Source: Plicaturopsis crispa FD-325 SS-3
Taxonomy: Eukaryota; Basidiomycota; Agaricomycetes; Amylocorticiales; Amylocorticiaceae
Assembly (NCBI GenBank): GCA_000827205.1
Contig: KN832556.1
Coordinates: 2,391,697-2,455,696, forward strand
Length of the DNA: 64,000 nt
Direction of reading: 5' to 3'
Shown: in pieces, positions 12,513 through 24,216 of the stretch
Position numbering within the stretch: position 1 is the stretch's first letter
How the letters are laid out: each line of letters starts with the position of its first letter
Notes under the pieces: model-generated
Database searches by the model: none
What the model was told of the DNA's origin: nothing
Seen by the model: only the letters and a program-made list of their open reading frames with translations
Position numbers and translations under genes: made by a program

Positions 12513-13303
12513 TCAGGCATGCTCGAGTTTTATCCGTATGTGCGCCGAGCGCCGGCGGCTCTCCACGAACAAGTAGCTCACTGCGGATGTAATGGACCGG
12601 GGTCAGTCTACAGCTGCCAGACTGTAAACAGAGTGTACTGAGCACCCACCGATGATCCTTTCAAGAATGCCACTCTCGACAAGCGAAGAGTCTAGCTCCA
12701 GGCATGGGTGTTTCCGCATCCTCAAAACGCCGAGATACCGTACACATGGATGGTATCGAGCGATGACCTTCTTGTCCTCGTCATCGGCCCGCACAAGCTG
12801 TTCATTCCCAAAGTTAACTCCGTGCGGTAGCACACCAAACTAAATAATTTACCTGTAGGTGCCGGTTATGCGTCTTCCAACGGTATTGCTGGCCAGATGC
12901 ATCAGCAAATGTTCCACCGCTGTGAAAATGATGAGTAAGGCATGTAACGAGAAGAGGGAGCAGTGCGCGATACGGACACGCCTGATGGGTCATACTTCAG
13001 CCACTCGCCCAAAGGCATCCATCCCTCCGTATCATCCGACAACCCCTGGGCGTCGCCGTCCTGGTCTTTCAAGAACCGGACTTTTGTACCGTAGCCCTTT
13101 TTGCGGCGCTCTATCTCGGCAACGCATCGCAGAGCGCGGGTCTCCTGGTCGAGCTTGTTGATCCTGGTGCGTTGCGGTTCCCAACGCGGCGTGCGTATCT
13201 CGTAGTAGTATTTATCACTTGCATCTGCGGCAGTGGTGTTGCGCAAAGAGGTAGTCGTCAAGTCAAGCCAGTGCTTGGGGGGTGGTTTCGGTGGAGGGGG
13301 CAT
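12513..13303 (-). CDS. DUF6593-family protein
   Basis: The minus-strand model starts at the ATG at 13303 (MPPPPKPPPKHW) and reaches the TGA at 12513 through four exons. Features of the DUF6593 (tubby-like beta-barrel) family are YYYEIRTPRWEPQRTRI, EIERRKK, the GEWLKYD block, FADASGQQYRWKTH, the KKVIARYHPC and YLGVLRMRKHP strands, and a C-terminal helix reading IIVSYLFVESRRR once the last intron is removed. If that intron were retained the protein would end about 10 residues after ILERIIGG. The family is expanded in Agaricomycetes and its function is unknown. The gene lies head-on toward the oxygenase gene on the same strand. Confidence 0.75.
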
Positions 13304-14273
13304 GTCGCAATGAGGATCGTGTCAGAGGACTGATTGGCTACTGGCGAAAGAGAGCACGCATGCATTTAAACCAGCGATACCTTGTGAATCGTAGACCCGG
13401 ATATACGCTCTGTGTGAAGAATTCGAAACGGAACGCAGTGAGTACATAGATGGTCCAATGGATATGCGAGCATCCCGAGATTAAGGACGACGTCCCCCAG
13501 TGAGGCAAGGCACGTTTTCCCATGCTATGTCAATACCGAGTCCGCGGTGGGAGAATAACTTGAAAATGCCGGGGTTTGACCAGTGGCCCACAAGGAACAG
13601 GGAGGGAAAAGTCAGCGGATAATTTAGAGATGGTTGGGTGGACGAGCCGGGGGAGTGAGATTTTGACAACCACGCACGAGTACGCCGGAGCACGCACACT
13701 GCGCATGCCACAGATGCCGCTCCATAGCATGCGCAGGGAGAACTATAGTGGCTACCGTACACGCTAAGCAATATTGAAGGAAAGAGAGCTGCATGCAACT
13801 CACTGGGACGAGATGGTACTGTAATGGAGTGAAATCCTCATGACGGGGGTCCGTAATTAAGACTCGCGATGTCTGTTGAAGTCGTCAGTAAAAAGTGCCT
13901 TTGCCAATCAAGTCCTTGTGCACAACGTTGGCACGATGCATTACTGTAGTCTGGTTCATTTGGGTGAGGGCGTGCGCAGCCGAAAGAGTCTGGGCGCGTT
14001 GGAAACATAATGATGTTGTTCCTTCCTGGTCACGTACTGCTATGCAGCTAGTGCGATTGTGCTCCAGTGTTTGCCTACTTGGCGTGCATGCAATAGCAAT
14101 ATATATGAGGATTTTCTTGGAATCAGCAGCAACGACTGGAGGACATGACCGTTCGAGACAAAACATGGCGGGTAGGCAAGGGCGCCTCGGTGCCGACAGG
14201 CCGTCGGGTCGGTTTAGGAACTTCCTTTTTAGAATTAGGGTTGGCACTCCGCCTTAGCCGGTTCATTGCCGGA
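13304..14273. other. Intergenic stretch before the transposon island
   Basis: Open frames of about 100-120 codons exist on both strands (13481-13798 minus, 13885-14257 both strands), but they overlap one another and match nothing I recognise. I see no terminal repeats or RNA genes in this segment. Confidence 0.4.
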
Positions 14274-14398
14274 CAGTGCGAGGACCCCGGCGTATCCTAT
14301 GTTATGTCCGATTCATTTGCGTACATTTCTGGTCCCAAAAATGTGCTCTAGTCCGATCCATATGCGTACATAAATGCCAAAAAATCGACTTGTGTACG

Positions 14399-14406
14399 AT
14401 CCTGAG
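14399..14406. repeat. hAT target-site duplication, left copy
   Basis: ATCCTGAG immediately precedes the left terminal inverted repeat of the hAT element and is repeated exactly after the right one (18991-18998). Eight base pairs is the standard hAT duplication length. Confidence 0.9.
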
Positions 14407-14926
14407 TAGGGCTGCCGGAAGTTGAGCTGAACTCGAGGCGCAGCTTGCTCGCCATTTGAAGTTGCCTTTTTGGGAGCTCGAGCTGCCTTGAGTTCCGCTC
14501 GAGTTACCTCGAGCTACGCTTCTTCACTTTCTTGATTTGGACCACAACACTGCGCGCTCTCGCGTCGCGTTAGGTCGCGTTCCACTGCTTGCATTCAACA
14601 ACGTACTCTGTAGATACTGCTGTATCAACATCCCCTCTTCAATGCTATATTCTTTTCCTGTTCGGTCCCCGCCTGTCGGCCGTCGTGGCGTCGATTCCGC
14701 CCACTCCACATTTTTAACATCGCGTCCGACCTCGCCATCGACCTCTCCGTTGCAACCTCGCCGTCGCCTCTGAAACATCTATTTTCCCTCGCAATTATAC
14801 TTTTGTCTGTGGAGATTTTATATGGAGTAGTAACTCGATGCGCGTCATATAACGAGGACAGGATCGTGGAATTCGGTATAAATGGTGAGCATTTGAACGA
14901 GTCCAAGGAGAGAATCTGTCGCTAAA

Positions 14927-17900
14927 ATGTCCCGGAGCGCAGCTCAGCAGCAGCATCAGCAGCAGCAGCAGCAGCAGCAGCAGCAAGCAGCCGCATACTT
15001 TGCCCCGCCAAACGACTCTCACTACGGACAATTCAGCACTTTCCCGCAAACATCAAACCAATTTGCTTTCCCGCCTCCTGATCAACAACATCAATGGCAG
15101 CAGCCGGTATACCGCATCCCTCCAGGGCCCCCGAACTCATTCGCATTCCAAAACCATTTTGCTGACACCTTCATACCGCCTTCGCCAGCCCATCCGACAC
15201 ACCCCGTCTTACAAGATAGAACTCCGGGAACTGTCAACACATCCTCTGCCCCGACACACGGGACGAAACGGAAGAGGGTGTCGGACACATCCTCACAGCC
15301 TCCGCCGGTACCTGGTGTTGGACCAGCCGCGACTCCTCCCGTTGTGCTGCCACCTGCCGGTTCAATTGTCCACCCGCCGCCCAATGGAAGCGAGTCTAGT
15401 ACCGCTCAAGCAACCGATGTATGGTATAATACTCGGAAACTGACTACGCGCGAACGTCCTGCAACACTTCCGGACTACGAGCCAACATACAAGTCCCAGC
15501 CCGATCCGAACGAGACGCCATTCCTAGGCTGTCGTTTTTGCACGTAAGTTTCTCAGTTAGGATATCTGCCCATCTCACAGAGGATTCATTGCTCTCTAGT
15601 GCTGAAGCAGGGAGCAAATGGCAGACCTGGAAGAACACCCACGGCCAAACCGGATCCATTCGCGGCCACCTGGTCAACGAGCATTGGGACGCGTACCGCG
15701 CTGTGGTTATTACGCAGAAATTGAAGTCCTGGATGACCCTGACTAACGCGTCTGGTCCTGACGTGCACGCGGAAGAGCCACGGAAACGCGAGCCGTTCTC
15801 GCTGAAAGGATTTTACACGAGGCTTATAAATTGGGTCGCTGTCGATAACCAGGTGCGTTCATCTCTGAGAATGCAAATTATATGATCTCATCTCATGCGC
15901 AACTATAGGCCATTAGTGTCGTTGACAGCCCAGAGCTCAGGGAGCTGCTCCTTTTCTTGGGAACAGAACTCGTTGACTCCGATATCCCACATCGCACGAA
16001 ATTGACGGAGCTCATCATCAAGAGATTTGACGAAGAGTATGCATTGATCATCAAGGATATAGAAGTGAGTAATCCGTCTACTTCGGTATGTATGCATTTG
16101 CTTATCTGAGTTTCATAGAATGCCGTCGGTCGGGTCTCATTTACCAGTGACTGCTGGTCTCGTCAGAATCTGTCGGACTTCATGGCTATCACGGCACATT
16201 ATTGTGCCCATGATAGTGACGGCCACCTCGTCCTGCGCTCCCAACTTGTTGCATTTCGCAATGTTGGCCAGTCGCATACGGGAGAAAATCTTGCCCGCGA
16301 AACTATGGCTGTTCTGAAAAAGTTGAATGTCCTCCATCGGGTAAGCAAAGTCAGTCCCCTACATGTTCACAAGCTGATGAAAGTGCTGAACTAGCTCGGC
16401 ATGTTCACGCTCGATAACGCGTCGAACAACAACACCATGATGGAATGGCTCGCCCGACTGCTCAAGGAAGAGGACATCATTTTTGACAAGGACGGCAACC
16501 GTATCAGGTATGCTATTTCTTGGTTCTTGTGGAGCTCGTAATAACATTGCTGCATAGGTGTTTTCCCCATGTTGTCAACATTTCGGTCCAAACAGGCTTG
16601 AAGCATCTCACGGAGGCCGAAATGCCGCCCCCGCACAGCACTACGTTCGACTCTATCCCTGAGGAATTCGACGACGACGACGATACGGGTGACGCATTCC
16701 CCGGTAGTCAATCGACCGCCCCACTCAATGCGGACCCCGAATATCTTGAGGCGCTCAAGAACGACGTTGTGAAAGCGTCGCGGACGCTCGTAACCGACTG
16801 TCGCGCATCGGGGCAGCGACGCGACGCGTTAAAGGCCACGATCCGCGATGGCAACAAAGCGGAAGATTGGTCTGAGATCGAGCTGGACTCGGACTCTGAG
16901 GGCACCCGCTTTCTGCGATGTGTCGCGCTACTGCGCGATGTCGAGACCCGATGGTCATCAACTTTTTTGATGATTGATCGTGTTCTTGAGCTCTATCCGG
17001 TACGTTTGTTGCTCAGGGTATCTCATCTCATCTCGCCTGTACTGATCTCCGTCCCGGACTTCTCCAGGCCGTCGAGCGTTTTCTACGGGCTGACAAGCAA
17101 CGCAAGATCAGCCACCGTCAACTATCCGTTAAAGAGCGCGAGGTTCTCCATGATATCCGACAGTTCTTGCACGCGCCTCATCTAGTTCAGGAACTAGTCT
17201 CGGGGCAGAAAACCCCGACGCTCTCACTTGTCCTGCCAATGTACGAAGAGCTCATTGATGTGCTTCGTGAATTATCCGAGGATTTGCCACGAATTTCGCA
17301 TGCCATCAACGCCTCTATTCTCAAGCTCGAGCAGTACCTTGGAAAGACACGCAGCACACGCATCTATGCACTGGCCATGGGTACGTCGAAGTCATGTTCT
17401 TTCTCAATAGTGTCCTTACTTACTACGAGCCTGATAGTCGTCAACCCCACCGTCAAATTCAAATGGCTCGAAGATCACTGGACTCCGTCGGAACTCGCTA
17501 CTGCGCGTGACTTCACACGAGACGCTGTGAGCTACCGTCGCCTTTTTAGCCCACCGCGTTTATAATGCTCACAACGACCCGCTCTCTTAGATGATAGCCT
17601 TCCAGACTGCTGCGAGGCATGCACATTCGACCACCGAGGCTTCGCGCTCGAGCGCCGGTGCTTCCACTACGCGCTGTGGCCAACGCTCTGTCCGAATCCC
17701 CACTGCATCGAGTGGTGCTCGAGCGCTCAACTCGGGCAGCAAGAACCTGCGAAGCCTTCGCAAGTCGAAGTCGGGCAGCAGCGGGAGCTTTTCCGCGGAT
17801 TCTCCACGACTCTCAGGGTCGTCGACTCGCACTTCGGGCCCAACTTCTGAAGATCGTGAAGCCGAAGAACAGCGAGCAGTAAAACTCGACAAGAAGGCTG

Positions 17901-18758
17901 TGGATGAGGAGCTCGCGCGATATGTTGAAGCGGGCATCATCGACGACGAGGATGAGCTCGACGATTTTGACTTGTTGCGATATTGGCAGGTATATGCAAG
18001 CCTTTGATACGGTCCTATCATTATTGACGTTGATGTTTCAGGCTCATAAGTTCAAGTTCCCGTTGCTATATCGTGTGGCATTGGATGTCATGTAAAGAAC
18101 CGAATGGGACCTTGAGGGACGCGCAAGTGCCGCTAGATGCAAGATAGCAAACTCAGTCGTCGTGAATATAAGTGAACGACTTTATTATGTACCTAGATGC
18201 AAGATAGCAAACTATAGGTACAGTAAGCATTAAGTAGCTTTAGTGTAATAGCAATGGAACATACCTCAGTCGTCGTGAATATAAGTGAACGACTGAGGAA
18301 AAGAAAAGAGACGCGACGCGTCGAAAAGTCCATGAAGTTCCGAGATCCGAATAAACGTCCGAAGGAAGTTCACTTAGGGGCTAAGTCCAAATAAGGAAAT
18401 AGGAAAGGAACGAGAACGCATACTATGGTAAATGTCCATTCACAACATCATGCCTGTCCAGGCATCGGCCGTACCCTGCGAGCGCGTCTTCTCTTCGAGC
18501 AAAGCTACCGACACCGATCAGCGCAACAGTCTCTCACCGGTGATGATGGAAATGCTTCAGATACTGAAATACTCGGCTCGGTCGGACCGCCTCGACTTTG
18601 CTAACGAGTGGTCGGCCAAGGAAGAGGAGTTGTGGGTCCTGGATATCGACCCCTCTGTCTTGCAGGATATAATGTCAAGGCCTGGTCGGATGCACGAACT
18701 TATTGACCTTCTTCGTGAAAGTCACGAAGAGCCGCCGGCTTCAACTCCTGCTTCCTAG
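14927..18758 (+). pseudogene. hAT transposase gene, interrupted near its 3-prime end
   Basis: The spliced product begins with a glutamine run encoded by CAG repeats, followed by a Pro/Ser-rich stretch. A BED-type zinc finger comes next (CRFC, then HLVNEH about 30 residues later). The catalytic core shows SFTSDCWS (first Asp) and TLDNASNNN (second Asp). The last exons carry the hAT dimerisation region with the third acidic residue in PCERVFSSSK. Between the codons for ALDVM and PVQAS a 355-bp insertion (18093-18447) introduces an immediate TAA, so the catalytic Glu and dimerisation motif (ORF to 18758) are cut off. No intron that removes the insert cleanly can be found. The element is probably not autonomous now. 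A second-stage transcript starting at 18432 could make only a 108-residue C-terminal fragment. Confidence 0.85.
18093..18447. mobile_element. 355-bp insertion with 5-bp target duplication inside the hAT transposase
   Basis: TCATG occurs at both edges (18088-18092 and 18448-18452), and joining the flanks restores the reading frame of the transposase. The insert has no ORF. It holds two nested direct repeats: a 21-bp unit at 18133-18153 and 18193-18213, and a 30-bp unit at 18152-18181 and 18265-18294. The second 30-bp copy also sits in an imperfect palindrome (CCTCAGTCGT ... ACGACTGAGG). No clear TIR or TG..CA ends are seen, so the class is unknown. Confidence 0.7.
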
Positions 18759-18990
18759 TTGTACAATGCATAGTATGATGTGTCTACTTAATAGCTTTGA
18801 ACCCCTACGATAATACCTCTGGAGGGTGTCGGCCTGCAATTGACCGTCACCAGTGGTCAGCCATGGCAGTCGCATATGCATTTTCCAAATAAGGTAATCT
18901 AACTCGAGAGAGGTCGGCTCGTTAATAAGCTACCTCGAGTTCCCCTCTCGTCAACTCAAGCCAGCTTCAACTTGACTTCCGGCAGCCCTA

Positions 18991-18998
18991 ATCCTGAG
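18991..18998. repeat. hAT target-site duplication, right copy
   Basis: This is an exact second copy of ATCCTGAG, directly after the right TIR of the hAT element. Confidence 0.9.
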
Positions 18999-19511
18999 CG
19001 CGTACATTCACCAAGCGTCGGTTGCAACGTCCGATCGGATTGGCGTACATGAACGGTCCATTTTTGCCCTTGAAAACCGATATACAGGGAGATTATCAAT
19101 ATAAATTAGCCTATGTGCACGGGCAAAAAAAATTGGCCCAAGACACCCTCAAACGGCCCTCAAACGCCTCGCGCGAGGGGGTCCTCGTGTTTTCACCTTG
19201 TATCCGGATTTCGTACATTTATGGTCCGATTTAGGGTGGTCCGATATTTTAGCGTACATTTCATGCTCAAAAGTGCGCGTACATTTTCGCCAAAATCCAG
19301 CGTTTGCGGATCGGACATACTTTAGTATACGCCGGGGTCCTACAGTGCGGCGTCCTTGTGCAAAAGCCTTCAAATTGTTTCCGTCGACGGTCGCGCACTA
19401 GCACGCAATGCTTTCATCGATGGGCCAAGGCCTTTTTTGCCGTAAAAAATCTGTTTTATATAGCGGGCATCATGCGCGGGTCTTGCTCGTCGTCTTCTTG
19501 ACTTTTTCTCA

Positions 19512-21879
19512 ATGTCGTCGGTCACTAATGCTGGAACGCCTCGCCGCCTGTGGTACAGGACAACTCTCTTCAATGCCTACGTGATTGGCTTGGTTGGTTT
19601 CACTGCTCCTGGCCTTTGGAATGCCATGAATTCTCTGGGCGCTGGGGGTGCAGAGGAACCATTCAGTCTGTTCTATTCTCCATGTAGTCTACCCGTCACT
19701 TATGTCTCCCCCTTCAGTGATCAATGCATCGAACGCACTGGTGTTCGCTTTAATGGCAATATTTTGTTTGCTCGGAAATACGGTCGCAAACAGGATTGGT
19801 CTGGGTATGTCCTCTTCATTAGGCGAATGTTGTCTATGATCTAATGGTCCTTCCTCGCAGCATGGACGCTTGTACTCGGAGCTGTCGGTTACCCGCTATA
19901 TAGTGCGGGCCTGTATACCAACGTAAAGGTACACCATCTCTCCCAGCACATAGCGATCGCACATGTGCTGACTTTTCGTTCTCCATAGTTCGGCACGAAG
20001 TGGTTCGTTCATAACCCTTCGGGTTCGCGTCTATTATATATATTGAGTTTTTTTCTTCAGGTTTGTCTTGGTCGGTGCAGCAATCGACGGCATAAGTGTA
20101 AGCGCTGAAAAAAACGAGGCGACAATTCCAAAAGCTCAAGAATTCATCAATAGGCCGGACTGTTCTGGGCGAGCGAGGGCGCTGTTGCTGTAGGCGTAAG
20201 TTTAGGCTCGTGGCTTTGACTATGCTGTCCCTAAATATGACCACTCTAGTATCCGGAGCCCAGCAAACGCGGACGATATCTCAATATCTGGGTGTTCTTT
20301 CGCACAGCAGGACGTAAGTGCAGAAATCTCGAGCAGTCCGTAAATTTTGACCTCACGTACTATACGCAGCTCTCGTCGGTGGCGCAATTGTTCTTGGTCT
20401 CAACCACAAGACTACAGGAAGGGGCCATGTTGGCACGAGCACATATTTAATCTTTATAGTGAGTCTATCGCTGAAGTCGTGTGTTTTAAAAGACTGAGCA
20501 TAGTCAAGGCTTTGCAATGTCTTAGTGTTCCCATCGCTTTGCTTTTGAGCAAACCGGGGGATGTACAACGTATGTCTTGTACTCCGCGTTTGAGGTCAAA
20601 ATACTGACTTCGCGTAGGCTCGGATGGTTCTAAAGTGACCGTCGCGCCCCGCGTCTCATTCCAGCAAACACTACGCGACCTATATAAAACCCTGAAACGG
20701 CGTGAGGTGCGTCGCGTCGCGAAGCTCCGGGGCCGTTCACATCTGGCACTAACATCACTTCATCCTGCTGAAGGTACTTCTCCTCATGCCGTTCTTCTTT
20801 GCGGCGTACTTCAACAGTGAGTGACCATGTTTCTTCGCCATCGAAATGTTCAGTGCTGATGTAGGAAACAGGTTATTCATCGACATACACTACCCTCTAC
20901 TTTGGTGTCCGAGCGCGTGCATTGATGGGATTCACGGGCAATTTCTCGACTCTCGTTGGGTCGCTAGTGATATCTTACCTCCTGGATTACCGCGGTAAGT
21001 ACCGTTAGGGCGCAGCCTCACACATCTTCTGACAACTGTAAGAAGGTATACCCAGGAAGAACAGGCTGTTTATCGGCTTCGGCGTCGTCGTCGCTTTCCA
21101 GATCTTAGCATGGGTCTATGCAGTGGTCATCATCGCAGGTAAGCAGTTCGCCTTTATCCCCTGGATGACCAAGGACTCAAACATGTCGAATCTGGATAGA
21201 CTATCAAAAGAACACCCCAGTGCTCGACTGGTTGTCGCCGGGTTTCACGAGGTCAGTTTCACCGTTACATCGTCCTCACAATATCCTACTAATCCAGATA
21301 TTAGAGGGTTCTTTGTCATAATTTGGTGGAATATGGCACAACAAATGTCGCAGAACTTCCTGTACTATTTGGTACTGTTATTTTCCTATTTGCACTCCAA
21401 GAGAGTCACTAAATCTTCGATCCAGATGGGCACCTTAACGAATGACATTAACGAGCTCACGCGGCTTACGGGCATCTTGCGCGGAAGTGAGAGTGCCGCG
21501 CAGGCTATCGCCTATGGTATCAACGCGTGAGTGGCACTCAAAACTCTGTCTTTGACTGCAAGATACTGACGTTCTCCATCTTCCTAGCAACGACATTAAT
21601 GCATGGATACCCGTACGCACTGGCCGAGATGCGAAATTAGCATATGCTCATCTAGTACTAATATAGGTCGGTATCAACGTTGCCCTCCTGCTTCTTGCCG
21701 CATATCCAACATGGCTTGTCGTACGTGATGCGCGATTCCAAGATGAGACTACCGTGTCTCGCGACCCAGAAACCGCTGGCAAGGCGGGAGCGTTCGACTC
21801 GGATTCCAAAGCTGATGGGGAAGATGTGGAGACCGCCTCCATTACACCTGCGACATTGTCCCGAATCGCTACCAAGTAA
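19512..21879 (+). CDS. UNC93-like major-facilitator-type membrane protein
   Basis: The first exon starts at 19512 (MSSVTNAGTPRR) and the last ends with ATK before TAA at 21877. About ten exons alternate with short introns. The product is a polytopic membrane protein with roughly eleven hydrophobic segments. Family marks of the UNC93/DUF895 branch are NAYVIGLVGFTAPGLWNAMNS in helix 1, a VGYPLYSAG segment, SAGLFWASEGAV before helix 5 and SKRGRYLNIWVFFRTAG, followed in the second half by TLYFGVRARALMGFTGN and VISYLLDYRGIPRKNR. Fungal members are usually described as uncharacterised transporters, so the substrate is unknown. A charged cytosolic tail ends the protein. It is convergent with CCT6 and lies just outside the transposon island. 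Confidence 0.87.
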
Positions 21880-22108
21880 GTGTAGTTGGGGAACGAAAGA
21901 AGTAATCATAATGCAGGAAGCGGTGTAGGTGGTCGAGAGAAGTTGAATAGACACTCATACATACAATCTAATTCCATAGCGTGCATTTCTCACCTTTTGC
22001 GACACTATAAAACCGCAAATCTGAGCGTTGAATTAACAAACTCGACTTCATTATAATGCCGTACTATTGTCGTACTCCTACAAATCGTCTATTGGAAGGT
22101 TTCGATTA

Positions 22109-24216
22109 CTACTGCCCGTCAGGTTTCAGGGAGCTCCGGCCAGCCCGCAATATCTCGTCCGTCGACAGCAAGTTGACTGCAATGACAGAGCTGACAACCA
22201 GTGCATAAGTAAACCTCCAAAAAACAAAGGGGTCAGAAAAGCGTACCAGGAGTGGAGCATTTGGCGTTTGACTCGGTAGTTGTCCCAGATTCCCTCTACA
22301 GTAGGGTCGAATGGCTCCCCAGACTCCAAGTCAAGACCGACAGTGTTACCCTCCGCCTGTTCATCCTAGAATAGAAGTTCAAATGATTGCACGAAGGGAA
22401 ATGCTGACAGAAACTCACCTGGAGCGCAACGACGACATCCTGGACGTCAAAGCCACCGTTCTGCGCGAGCGTTTTTGGGATGATCAACAAGGCGTCCGCG
22501 AAGGCCTGGACACCCATCTTGACCCGTCCCTTGGCGCTCTTTTTGACCGGCCCGCTCAAGTGGGCTGAGCACGCGACCTCGAAAGCACCTGCGCCAGGAA
22601 TCAACGCGTCGTCTTCGATCGCGTTCTTAACGGCGCGGAGACCGTCGCGGAGGGCATCGTGGATTTGCTGGATCGTGTGGGCATTCGGGCCCTTGATCAA
22701 TAGCGTGACACTTTTCGGCGCCTTGACTTCCTCCAAGAATGTGTACTTCTCTTCGCCAAGTGTGTGCTCGTAGACGAGGCCCGCCCATCCGAGAATGTCT
22801 GGGGTGAGATCATCGAGCGAGTTTTGCGCAACTCCGCCGCAGATAAGTTGAAGTCTGGTGAGCAATTCAGTATAAACCCAACAATAGACTGTTCGTTGTT
22901 GACGCACCGCTCCATGTTGCGACGTTTAGCTCTGCGAAGAGCCAAGATGCCATTCTTGGCGAGCATATCCAAGCTTAGCGGGTCAATTCCTTTCTGGTTG
23001 ATGACGACAAAGTTTTTCCGCTTTTCTTTGCTGTCGACAGCCTGATCGCAGACGAGGTTCTTGAGGTCGATAACCTTCTTGACCCGGAGGTCAACAGCCC
23101 TCCGCTCGGACTCGACGAGCTTTTCGCGCTGCTCAGCGGACGAGTAGAAGAAGCCCGAGTTGACCTCGCTATGAAACGATGACAACATTTAGGCAACGAC
23201 GTAAAGTAAGAGAAAATAGAAACCGGCACGGACGTCTTTTCGTACTCCAAGCTTGCATTCAGCGTGAGGATGAATGCATTTTCAACGCGTTTAGGCATAT
23301 CGGGATGCCTAGCACCGTGGTCCAAGACGAGTCCGCGGACAAGCTGAGTCTCAGATGCCGTCCGGTGCTGCATTTTCATTATCTCGACCATGTGAAGGTC
23401 AATAGGACTTATCCACTGATCTTTCGCATCTGACAGGCTATGTCAGCACAGCAGCCACAACATAATTCCAAGCTGAATGTACCTTTCGGAGGCGGGGGAG
23501 GTCGAATAGTCAAGACGGCATCTACGACATCAGCAGATAGCTGCTTTGCAAGCGACGCGTTAAGCTTTGTTGCCAGAGAAGTGTTTGCGACATTAATCAG
23601 AGTCGCACGATCCAATTTTGCGGGCTGCTTGAAGCCGTCCAAGAACTAGTAGAGGCCCTGTTATTGGAGAGGTGGATAGAACGGAAAATCATGGAAACGC
23701 ACTGCAAGTGCCTCTTTCTTGGCCAAGTCGAACCCTTCGCCGATGACTGTAGGATGCACGCCCTCGGAGATGTACCGATCTGCCTGTTTCAACAGCTCGC
23801 CGACCAGGAGAACGACCGATGTTGTTCCATCTCCAACTTGATCGTCCTGAGCTACGGCTGTCCGCGCGATCATGGCTGCCGTAGGGTTTTGTATCTGCAT
23901 CTCGGACAAAAGTACTTTTCCATCCTTGGTCATTTTGATCTGCCCAGCACCATCCACGAGCATTTTCAGCGTCCCTCTCGGTCCTGAGAGATAGCATTAG
24001 GCGACACCCCACTCATGCAAGTCCACTATAGAAGCACTACTCACCAAGGTTGCCCTTGACCACGTTCGCGAGACCCATCGCGCCATTAGTATTGACCTTG
24101 ATCGAATGAGTTCAGCTTGGATGATCTAACAGTACGGATTATTGACTCGCCTGAAGTGCAGCCGCCCTCCGCACACTCTCAGCCTTCGGATTGATTAGTT
24201 CGATACTTGAAGACAT
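22109..24216 (-). CDS. CCT6: T-complex protein 1 subunit zeta (chaperonin CCT6)
   Basis: The minus-strand gene starts at the ATG at 24216 ([20 protein letters not shown]) and stops at 22109. The subunit is part of the cytosolic hetero-oligomeric TRiC/CCT ring that folds actin, tubulin and other proteins. Group II chaperonin motifs are clear: [16 protein letters not shown] for nucleotide binding, [16 protein letters not shown] for the catalytic Asp loop, the apical-domain [16 protein letters not shown] typical of the zeta subunit, and [15 protein letters not shown] with [13 protein letters not shown] in the second equatorial segment. Several short introns separate these blocks. Its tail meets that of the UNC93-like gene. 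Its head faces the SDR gene across about 630 bp. Confidence 0.93.

Larger units (their letters stand above)
14407..18990 (+). mobile_element. Complete hAT-superfamily DNA transposon (4,584 bp)
   Basis: Terminal inverted repeats begin TAGGGCTGCCGGAAGT on both sides and match at 22 of 25 positions (14407-14431 against 18990-18966). An exact 8-bp duplication ATCCTGAG flanks the element. Subterminal regions carry several CTCGAG-containing repeats (14436, 14477, 14502-14515, 18904, 18935), the kind of sites hAT transposases bind. It contains one multi-exon transposase gene. The perfect duplication suggests a fairly recent insertion, yet the transposase is interrupted by a second insertion. Confidence 0.93.
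14274..19347. mobile_element. Outer TIR-bearing non-autonomous element, split by the hAT insertion
   Basis: The left end CAGTGCGAGGACCCCGGCGT (from 14274) is mirrored by the right end, whose reverse complement starts CACTGTAGGACCCCGGCG (ending at 19347). Similarity continues inward through GTATNNTA...TATGTCCGAT. Removing the hAT and one copy of its target duplication leaves about 480 bp with no coding capacity. Inside both arms are repeated blocks of the form TCCGAT..(n)..CGTACAT (for example at 14309-14330, 14352-14371, 19203-19222, 19240-19262), a subterminal-repeat arrangement seen in DNA transposons. I cannot identify a target-site duplication outside the TIRs, so the exact ends and superfamily are uncertain. 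Confidence 0.65.

Noticed and set aside
10574-13303. Secondary-metabolite cluster around the 2OG oxygenase
   Set aside because: The neighbours are COG3 and a DUF6593 protein. No synthase, transporter or regulator of a cluster is present.
13481-13798. Minus-strand ORFs between DUF6593 and the transposon island
   Set aside because: I tried to join these frames into a spliced protein but no family pattern emerged. They are kept as unassigned intergenic DNA.
18081-18479. The 355-bp insert treated as a normal intron of the hAT transposase
   Set aside because: The only donor that keeps frame (GTCATG) is poor and would delete the VMPVQ residues expected before ASAVPCERVF. The flanking TCATG repeats fit insertion better.
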